Origin: DASVDK01 sp036381125 [NCBI: Thermodesulfobacteriota bacterium]
GTDB lineage: Bacteria > DASVDK01
Direction of reading: 5' to 3'
NCBI GenBank assembly: GCA_036381125.1
Contig: DASVDK010000014.1
Location: forward strand, 1 to 9,687
Length of the DNA: 9,687 nucleotides
Shown: piece after piece, positions 1 to 5,017 of the stretch
How positions within the stretch are numbered: the stretch's first letter is position 1
Layout of the letters: every line of letters starts with the position of its first letter
Translations under genes and position numbers: made by a program
Notes under the pieces: model-generated
The model's database searches: none
What the model saw: only the letters and a program-made list of their open reading frames with translations
What the model was told of the DNA's origin: nothing

Positions 1-57
1 GCTCGCCCGCATCGTCCGGCGCGGATCGGGCATGCCGGCTGCATAGTCCCCGCTCAT
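1..57 (-). CDS. possible 5' start of a divergent gene, truncated by window edge
   Basis: An ATG on the minus strand at 57-55 follows a GGGAAG sequence (68-63) by 5 nt, a good Shine-Dalgarno arrangement. It opens a frame of 19 codons reading MSGDYAAGMPDPRRTMRAS up to the window edge, with mostly G/C third positions. No domain can be recognised in so short a piece. The competing reading is a plus-strand gene tail in frame 2 (ending LARIVRRGSGMPAA, stop at 44-46), which would lie directly upstream of the next plus-strand gene. The two are hard to separate from 57 bases, hence the low confidence. Confidence 0.3.
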   Translation of the reverse strand, partial: MSGDYAAGMPDPRRTMRAS

Positions 58-90
58 CGCGTCTTCCCGGGAGGGTTGACGGGGCGTGCC

Positions 91-750
91 GTGCCGTGTG
101 CACGATGGGCGGCGATGGGGCTCCTGTCCGCCGGAGCGATCTGTCTCGTCCCCTCACCGCTGCACGCATCCCTGGCCGACGTCTTCGTCCCGGGACCGCG
201 CGTCGACCTCGCCATCGAACTCGACTATCGCACGCGGTTCCTCAGCCCGGGTGCCGCGACGGCGGCGTCGGCGGCCGCCGGGGGGATCGGGCGTGAACGG
301 CTCGACGACTCGCGCGCACGCGTGGCGCGCGCCTACCTCGACCGCCTCGGCGACGAGCTCGCCGACGAGCTGATCGAGCAGGTCCCGCTGCTGAGCCTCC
401 TCGAGGCCCGGTACCGCCGGCACGCCAGCCTGAGGCTCGCGGGCGACGACCCCGACGCGGCGGACGAGACGCTCGCGTCCGTGATGCCGCACGCGGAGCC
501 TGGGGTCGACGACCGGTTCTCGCTGCGCCTTCGCGTGAACGCCATCGGGGACGGCTTCGATCTCGCCCCGGGCCTCCACCTCGTGCGGGGCCTCCTCGAG
601 TGGCGCCTCGCCTACCGGCCCTTCACCGAGCGGATCGAGATGACGGCCCGGCGCCCCCTCTCCGACCGCCTGACCCTGGAACTCACCGGCGGCCAGTCCA
701 CCACCCGCGGCGGCCCCGAGGTCCGGCTCGACCTCACCTGGAGCTTCTGA
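91..750 (+). CDS. small secreted protein of unknown function, possibly outer-membrane associated
   Basis: About 219 residues; I do not recognise the family. The N-terminus looks like a Sec signal peptide: an Arg near the start, a hydrophobic stretch (about residues 7-20), then PSPLHA with probable cleavage after Ala26. The mature protein has a charged, probably helical middle (about 66-110, Arg/Glu/Leu-rich). Its C-terminal half has alternating strands (FSLRLRVNAI, LLEWRLAYRPF, RLTLELTGG) and ends in VRLDLTWSF. A terminal amphipathic strand ending in Phe is the usual C-terminal signature of outer-membrane beta-barrel proteins, but the protein is small for a complete barrel. The start is uncertain. 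TTG at 76 abuts a GGGAGGG with no spacer. GTG at 91 has a GGGG 7 nt upstream and keeps an n-region Arg. ATG at 115 removes all positive charge before the hydrophobic core. The frame is open to the left edge, so a start outside the window cannot be excluded, although the signal peptide argues against it. It is the only well-supported plus-strand gene and converges on the glycosyltransferase operon. Confidence 0.7.
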   Translation: MPCARWAAMGLLSAGAICLVPSPLHASLADVFVPGPRVDLAIELDYRTRFLSPGAATAASAAAGGIGRERLDDSRARVARAYLDRLGDELADELIEQVPLLSLLEARYRRHASLRLAGDDPDAADETLASVMPHAEPGVDDRFSLRLRVNAIGDGFDLAPGLHLVRGLLEWRLAYRPFTERIEMTARRPLSDRLTLELTGGQSTTRGGPEVRLDLTWSF

Positions 751-776
751 CCGGATCGGGCCTCAACGCCCGCCGG
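751..776. terminator. hairpin at the convergent gene junction (possible bidirectional terminator)
   Basis: An inverted repeat starts one base after the plus-strand stop codon: CCGG (751-754) pairs with CCGG (773-776), and after a 2-nt bulge CGGGC (757-761) pairs with GCCCG (768-772), leaving a 6-nt loop. The loop region holds the stop codon (763-765) of the minus-strand glycosyltransferase. No T-tract follows on either strand, so this is not a classical intrinsic terminator. Its place between two converging genes is what suggests a termination or transcript-protecting role. In DNA this GC-rich some short inverted repeats arise by chance. Confidence 0.35.
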
Positions 777-2061
777 TGTGGAAAATGGAAAGACCTGACC
801 CCATGGAAAATGGAAAGACCTGACCCCGCGAGTGCGCGACGGCGGCCTCGTAGGCCTCGAGCTGGCGCGGGACGATGCGCGGCCAGGCGAAGCGGTCGAC
901 GACGACGCGGCGGCCGGCCTCGGCGAGCGAGGCGGCGAGGCCGGGGTCGGCGAGGACCCTCAGGGTCTCCCGGGTGAACGCGGCGGCGTCGTCGGCGGCG
1001 AGGTAGTGGCGCCCTGGCTCGAGGTCGAGCCCCTCGCAGCCGAGCGTCGTGGCGACCACCGGCGTCCTCGCGGCCAGGGCGTCGAGCACCTTGAGCCGCG
1101 TGCCGCCGCCGTCGAGGATGGGGCAGACGAAGGCGGCCGCGCGCGCGAAGGCCGGCGCGACGTCCGGCACCTGACCGGCCAGGACGATCCGGGGGTCGAC
1201 CGACGCCGCCCGGCGCAGGTCCGGCGGCGGGTCGCTGCCGACGACCGTGAGTCGGGCATCGCCGCGCGACGCGCGTACGGCCGGCCAGACCTCGCGCAGG
1301 AACCAGCGCAGGCCGTTCGCGTTGGGGAACCACGAGAGCCCGCCGACGAAGAGGAGGTGGCCCGGCTCGGGCGCGCGGCGTACGCGGCCGAGCCGCGCGG
1401 GGTCGGTCCCGTTGGGCACGACGGCCAGCCGGGCGCCGGGCGCCACGGCCGACAGCCGGCCGGCGTCGAGCGCCGAGCAGACGAGGTTCACGGCGGCGGC
1501 CCGCGCGTAGCGCCGCTCGAGCGCGGCGAGCTTGGCCGCCTCGGCCGCGAGGTAGAGCCGGGCCGGCCCCGGACGCGTCGCCGCGGCGCGGCGCGCGGCG
1601 AGGTGCGACTCGACGTTGTGGTGGTCGAGGGCGACCGGGACGCCCGGCACGAGGTCCGCGTGCGGCGCGAGTCCGATCGTGTCGACGTGGACCAGGTCGA
1701 ACCGGGTCGCCGCCGCGGCGCGGGCGACCGCCGCGGCGAAGGCGCGGGAGGCGAAGCGGCGCGCCATGAACGGCCGTGTCGAGAGCCCGGCCGCGAGGAG
1801 CGCCGCCGCGCGGGCGGCGCGCGACCGGTCGGACGGCAGGTTGCAGACGACGACCTCGCGGCAGCGCGACTCGAGCACGCGCACCGCCGCCGCCACCTCC
1901 TCTTGCGTCCGCAGCAGGGCCCGCTGCGTGAAGCTCACGAGGGTGACCTCGTGCGCGGCCGCCGCGCCGGCGAGGAGGTGGGACGCCCGCTGGAGGGCGC
2001 CGCTCACCGGCGGGTGCGGCAGCATGTGCGACAGCCACAGGATCCTCAGGCGCCGGCTCAC
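763..2061 (-). CDS. GT4-family glycosyltransferase with a repeat-derived C-terminal tail
   Basis: A 432-residue cytoplasmic GT-B-fold glycosyltransferase, expected to transfer a sugar from a nucleotide-activated donor to a growing lipid-linked glycan; donor and acceptor cannot be read from sequence. The N-terminal acceptor half begins RILWLSHMLPHPPVSGALQRASHLL (residues 5-30, glycine-containing loop after strand 1) and includes LDHHNVES (145-152), typical of the sugar transferases found in exopolysaccharide and exosortase-associated loci. The donor half has VPNGTD (215-220), LLFVGGLSWFPNANG (236-250) and CPILDGGGTRLKVLDALA (313-330). In that last motif the usual second Glu of the EX7E signature is Asp (D327). 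The fold appears complete by about EAYEAAVAHS (residue 411). The remaining tail, RGQVFPFS through IFHTGGR, is encoded by the 24-bp tandem repeat and flanking DNA and looks acquired. GTG was chosen as start because it overlaps the upstream stop (GTGA, 2061-2058) and immediately precedes strand 1. Last gene of the minus-strand operon. Confidence 0.92.
   Translation of the reverse strand: MSRRLRILWLSHMLPHPPVSGALQRASHLLAGAAAAHEVTLVSFTQRALLRTQEEVAAAVRVLESRCREVVVCNLPSDRSRAARAAALLAAGLSTRPFMARRFASRAFAAAVARAAAATRFDLVHVDTIGLAPHADLVPGVPVALDHHNVESHLAARRAAATRPGPARLYLAAEAAKLAALERRYARAAAVNLVCSALDAGRLSAVAPGARLAVVPNGTDPARLGRVRRAPEPGHLLFVGGLSWFPNANGLRWFLREVWPAVRASRGDARLTVVGSDPPPDLRRAASVDPRIVLAGQVPDVAPAFARAAAFVCPILDGGGTRLKVLDALAARTPVVATTLGCEGLDLEPGRHYLAADDAAAFTRETLRVLADPGLAASLAEAGRRVVVDRFAWPRIVPRQLEAYEAAVAHSRGQVFPFSMGSGLSIFHTGGR
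779..827. repeat. perfect 24-bp tandem duplication at the end of a glycosyltransferase gene
   Basis: Two exact copies of a 24-bp motif lie head to tail with period 25 (779-802 and 804-827). Each begins TGGAAAATGGAAAGACCTGA and ends CCCC; the single spacer base is A at 803. The motif is much more AT-rich than the sequence around it. It is read in frame by the minus-strand gene as codons 412-428. From memory, unverified here, GACCTGACCCC-type motifs (GGGGTCAGGTC on the other strand) recur in many environmental genomes, often near REP-associated tyrosine transposase (Y1/IS200-like) genes. That would make this a dispersed element copy rather than local slippage. No transposase lies in the window. 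Confidence 0.93.
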
Positions 2062-3176
2062 GCCGCGGCCCTCGTCGACGCGAGCCGGCGATAGAGGGCG
2101 ACGTAGCGCGGGCCGGTCGCGTCGATCGTGAAGGCCTCCGCGACGCGCCGCCGCGCCGCCGCGCCGAGCGCGGCCCGCGCGTCGGCGTCGGTTGCGAGCG
2201 CCAGGCAGGCGTCGGCGAGCGCGCGCGGGTCCCCGGGCGGCACGAGGCGCCCCTCGATGCCGTCGCGCACGACCTCCGGCACGCCCCCGACCCGGCTCGC
2301 CACGACCGGCCGCCCCCCGGCCATCGCCTCGAGCAGCGACATCGGGAGCCCCTCGGCGAGCGACGGCAGGACGAAGACGTCCATGGCCGCGAGCCAGCGC
2401 GGCACGTCGGGCCGATGGCCCACGAACCAGGTCCGGCCTGCGAGGCCGAGGGCGGCCGCGCGCGCCTCGAGCGGCGCGCGGAGGGGGCCGTCGCCGACGA
2501 CGAGCAGGCGGACGTCCGGGACGGCGTCGGACAGCAGGCGCACCGCCTCGAGCAGGATGTCGAGCCCCTTGACCGGGACGAGCCGCGCCGCGGTGCCGAG
2601 CACGACGCCGCCCGGCGTCCCGGCCGGCCAGCGCGGCCGATCGGCCGGCACGGCCTCGGGCAGCCGGATGCCGTTCGGGATCAGGCAGATCGAGGGCCCG
2701 ATGCGGGGCGCCAGGCGCCGCGCCATGTCCGCCGACACCGCCACGACGGTCTGGCGGCGGCCGCGGATCACCGCGTGGTCGAGCGCCGTGTAGAGGTCCA
2801 TCTTGAGCCGGGCGAAGCCGGTGTAGCGCTCCGTCAGGCCGTGCACGGTGCACACCGCGGCCGGCACGCCGGCCGCGGCGGCCGCGAGGCCGCCGAGGAT
2901 GTTCTCCTTGTAGCGGTGGGTGTGGACGACGTCGGGACGGAGCCGCCGCAGGGTCCGCACCAGCCGGCCGAGGATCGCGACCGCGCCGAGCCGCGTCTCG
3001 TCGATCACCGTCACCGGCACGTCCGCCTCGCGCAGGCGGCGCGCGAGCTCCCGGTCGTTCAGCACGACGGCGTGTACGTCGAGCGCGGGGTCGCGCCGGA
3101 GGAAGTCGAGGAGGGTGAAGACCTGGACCTCCGCGCCGGCCCAGAGGTCGCCCGAGGCGATGTGCACGACCCTCAT
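2058..3176 (-). CDS. GT4-family glycosyltransferase
   Basis: A 372-residue retaining GT-B glycosyltransferase, of a length typical for GT4. The N-terminal domain starts MRVVHIASGDLWAGAEVQVF (1-20), with the Gly-Ala-Glu loop after strand 1 common in polysaccharide GT4 enzymes. It continues through DVVHTHRYKENILGG (82-96), CTVHG (109-113) and VVAVSADMA (144-152). The donor domain has LIPNGI (165-170), LGTAARLVPVKGLDILLEA (193-211), VVGDGPLR (226-233) and the EX7E motif in AEGLPMSLLEAMAGGRPVVAS (E275 and E283), followed by VGGVPEVVRDG and LVPPGD. All family landmarks are intact. It has no signal peptide or membrane segment and should act in the cytoplasm. ATG overlaps the stop of the upstream glycosyltransferase (ATGA, 3176-3173), and its own stop overlaps the next gene's GTG, so it is probably translationally coupled on both sides. 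The specific sugar is unknown. Confidence 0.93.
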   Translation of the reverse strand: MRVVHIASGDLWAGAEVQVFTLLDFLRRDPALDVHAVVLNDRELARRLREADVPVTVIDETRLGAVAILGRLVRTLRRLRPDVVHTHRYKENILGGLAAAAAGVPAAVCTVHGLTERYTGFARLKMDLYTALDHAVIRGRRQTVVAVSADMARRLAPRIGPSICLIPNGIRLPEAVPADRPRWPAGTPGGVVLGTAARLVPVKGLDILLEAVRLLSDAVPDVRLLVVGDGPLRAPLEARAAALGLAGRTWFVGHRPDVPRWLAAMDVFVLPSLAEGLPMSLLEAMAGGRPVVASRVGGVPEVVRDGIEGRLVPPGDPRALADACLALATDADARAALGAAARRRVAEAFTIDATGPRYVALYRRLASTRAAA

Positions 3177-4336
3177 CGCCGCACGCCGATCATCTCCGCG
3201 TAGAGGGCGTCGTACCGGGCCGCCATGGCGTCGGCGCCGAAGCTCGACTCCACGTGGGCCCGCGCGCTCCCGGCCAGCCGGCGCGCCAGCGTCCGATCGG
3301 CGAGGAGCCGGGCGATCGCGCCCGCGAGCGCCGCGGCGTCGCCGGGCGGCACGAGCAGGCCGGTCTCGCCGTCGCGGACGAGTTCGGGGGTGCCGCCGAC
3401 GGCGGTGGCGACGACCGGCGTGCCGGCCGCCATCGCCTCGAGGAGCGCGAGCGAGAGCCCCTCGGAGAGCGAGGGGAGGACGAAGACGTCGAAGGCATCG
3501 AGGAGGGCGCCGACGTCGTCGCGGAACCCGAGGACGCGGACGCGCCCGGCCACGCCGATCCGCTCGGCCTCGCGCTCGAGGTCCGCGCCGAGGACCGGCC
3601 GGCCGCAGAGGAGCACGGTCAGGTCGGGCCAGTCGCGCACGAGCCGCGCGGCCGCCTGGACGAGGAAGGTATGCCCCTTGACCGGCAGCAGGTTGCCGAT
3701 GGCGCCGACGACCGGCGCCGACTCGGCGACGCCGAGCTCCCGCCGCAGCCGTCGCCCCTCGCCGGGCCGGCGCACCGCGGCGAGGTCGATGCCGTTGTAG
3801 ATGGTGACGAGCCCGTCCGGTCGGACCCCCACCCGCTCGGTGAGGTCCCGCGCGATGTCGCGCGAGACGGCGACCATGCGGAAGGCGGTCTTGCCGACGA
3901 ACCGGTAGGCCAGCCGGCGATGGAGCCGCTCGCCGTAGTACTGCTTGCCGTGGACCGTGGCGACGATCGGCTTGCCCGCCAGCCTGGCCGCGATCGCGCC
4001 GTAGGTATTCATGGCGAATTCGTGGGCATGGAGGAGGTCCACCTGCCACTCCGCCAGCCGCGCGAGGAGCCGCGGGGGCCAGGTGGGGTCGAGGGGGCGT
4101 GCGAGCGGCAGGCTCGTCGCCGGGATCCCGCGCCGGCGCACCTCCTCGTTGAGCCACCCCTCGCGCCAGGTGAGGACGCGCGAGCGGTAGCGCGCGGGAT
4201 CGAGCCGGTCGAGGAGCACGAGCAGCATCCGCTCGGCGCCCCCCGGGTCGGACGTCTCCATCATGTGGAGGATCGTGACCGGGCGCCGAGGCCGAGGGGG
4301 GCTGCCGGGGCTCGCTTCGCGGGGGACGGCGCTCAC
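3173..4336 (-). CDS. GT4-family glycosyltransferase
   Basis: About 387 residues, GT-B fold, GT4-like. After an 18-residue Pro/Arg-rich leader the first strand reads VTILHMMETSDPGGAERMLL (about 20-39), with the GGAE donor-side loop. Then come VDLLHAHEFAMNTYGAIAAR (99-118), IVATVHGKQYYGERLHRRLAYRFVGKT (124-150) and MVAVSRDIA (154-162). The donor domain has TIYNGIDL (178-185), VGAIGNLLPVKGHTFLVQAA (210-229), and the EX7E motif in SEGLSLALLEAMAAGTPVVAT (E292, E300). It should transfer a sugar to a lipid-linked intermediate in the cytoplasm. The start is ambiguous. GTG at 4336 is preferred, but TTG at 4366 (397 residues) and TTG at 4354 are in the same frame, and none has a convincing Shine-Dalgarno. 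This is the loosest junction of the operon, about 48 nt after the PDZ gene's stop (or 18 nt with the longer start). Its own stop overlaps the next glycosyltransferase's ATG. Confidence 0.9.
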   Translation of the reverse strand: MSAVPREASPGSPPRPRRPVTILHMMETSDPGGAERMLLVLLDRLDPARYRSRVLTWREGWLNEEVRRRGIPATSLPLARPLDPTWPPRLLARLAEWQVDLLHAHEFAMNTYGAIAARLAGKPIVATVHGKQYYGERLHRRLAYRFVGKTAFRMVAVSRDIARDLTERVGVRPDGLVTIYNGIDLAAVRRPGEGRRLRRELGVAESAPVVGAIGNLLPVKGHTFLVQAAARLVRDWPDLTVLLCGRPVLGADLEREAERIGVAGRVRVLGFRDDVGALLDAFDVFVLPSLSEGLSLALLEAMAAGTPVVATAVGGTPELVRDGETGLLVPPGDAAALAGAIARLLADRTLARRLAGSARAHVESSFGADAMAARYDALYAEMIGVRR

Positions 4337-4384
4337 GCCGTCCGGGTCCAGCAAGGCACATGCCAAGCCGGACCGGCAGCGGCG

Positions 4385-5017
4385 TCAGGGCTCGCCGACG
4401 GCGACGCGGATCACCTCGTCGCCGCGGCGCGCCTCGACGAGGAGCGGCGACTCGGCATCGGCCGCGTCGAGCGCCTCGAGGAGCGAGGGGACCAGGTGCG
4501 GGTCGTCGCCGTCGAGCTGCCGGCCGTCGACCGCGACGATGAGGTCGCCCGGCCGAAGCCCTGCCCGCACGAGCGGCGTGTCGGGCGGCCCGCCGACGAG
4601 CCTGAGCCCCGCGAACCGCCCCTCCACCTGCGCGCGCGCGAGGCGCGACCCGTGCCGCACGTGCAGCGGGTGGGCGTCGGCGGCGACCGGCCCGGCCTCC
4701 GCAAGGGGCGGGCCGTCGACCGGCTCGAGCGCGCGGCCGCCCGCACGGCCGGTGCGCAGCGTCAGACGACGCCCGGCGTCGTCGACGAGGTCCACCACGC
4801 CCCGCCGCACCGCCGCGAGACGCAGGCCCGGCGCCACCCGGTCCCCCACCCGCCTGGCCACCTGGCGGCCCGTCGCGTCCTCGAAGACGGCCGAGCCGGC
4901 CCTCCCCGGCACGAGCCAGGTGCCGACGAGCCGCGGCGCCGCCTCCTCGGCCGATCCCGCCGCCGGCGCGGCGAGCGCGGCGGCGGCGAGGGCGGCGAGC
5001 AGACGCGCGGCGGTCAC
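4385..5017 (-). CDS. exported GspC-like HR + PDZ domain protein
   Basis: A 210-residue protein. Residues 1-22 (VTAARLLAALAAAALAAPAAGSA) form a hydrophobic signal peptide or anchor, with cleavage likely near AGSA. Residues about 28-90 (RLVGTWLVPGRAGSAVFEDATGRQ, RRVGDRVAPGLRLAAVRRGVVDLVDDAGRRLTLRTG) match the pattern of the HR (homology region) domain of type II secretion protein GspC: small beta-strands with a 'GD' turn and an 'R-L-x-L' end. Residues about 132-208 form a PDZ domain with a FAGLRLVGG strand and AGLRPGDLIVAVDGRQL, the usual GLxxGDxIxxVNG-type core. There is no protease domain, so this is a binding module rather than an HtrA-type enzyme. GspC normally links the inner-membrane T2SS platform to the outer-membrane secretin, yet no other T2SS gene is here. 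GTG is the start because it overlaps the upstream stop (GTGA, 5017-5014). Operon position suggests a periplasmic partner of the lipoprotein or of the export machinery (inference). An ordinary PDZ protein with a chance HR resemblance remains possible. Confidence 0.82.
   Translation of the reverse strand: MTAARLLAALAAAALAAPAAGSAEEAAPRLVGTWLVPGRAGSAVFEDATGRQVARRVGDRVAPGLRLAAVRRGVVDLVDDAGRRLTLRTGRAGGRALEPVDGPPLAEAGPVAADAHPLHVRHGSRLARAQVEGRFAGLRLVGGPPDTPLVRAGLRPGDLIVAVDGRQLDGDDPHLVPSLLEALDAADAESPLLVEARRGDEVIRVAVGEP

Noticed and set aside
2-46. Plus-strand reading LARIVRRGSGMPAA as the end of an upstream gene
   Set aside because: Only 14 codons visible and in conflict with a minus-strand start that has a good ribosome site; kept as an alternative, not a feature.
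779-827. Tandem repeats as a CRISPR remnant
   Set aside because: Only two copies, a 1-bp spacer and no repeat-spacer pattern or cas genes.
734-2038. Minus-strand open frame in another phase over the third glycosyltransferase
   Set aside because: Arg/Ala/Pro-rich translation with no family motif; overlaps the true frame along its length.
832-2094. Long plus-strand open frame opposite the third glycosyltransferase
   Set aside because: Antisense shadow: Arg/Gly/Glu-rich translation without domains, opposite a gene with clear GT4 motifs. High GC content makes such frames long.
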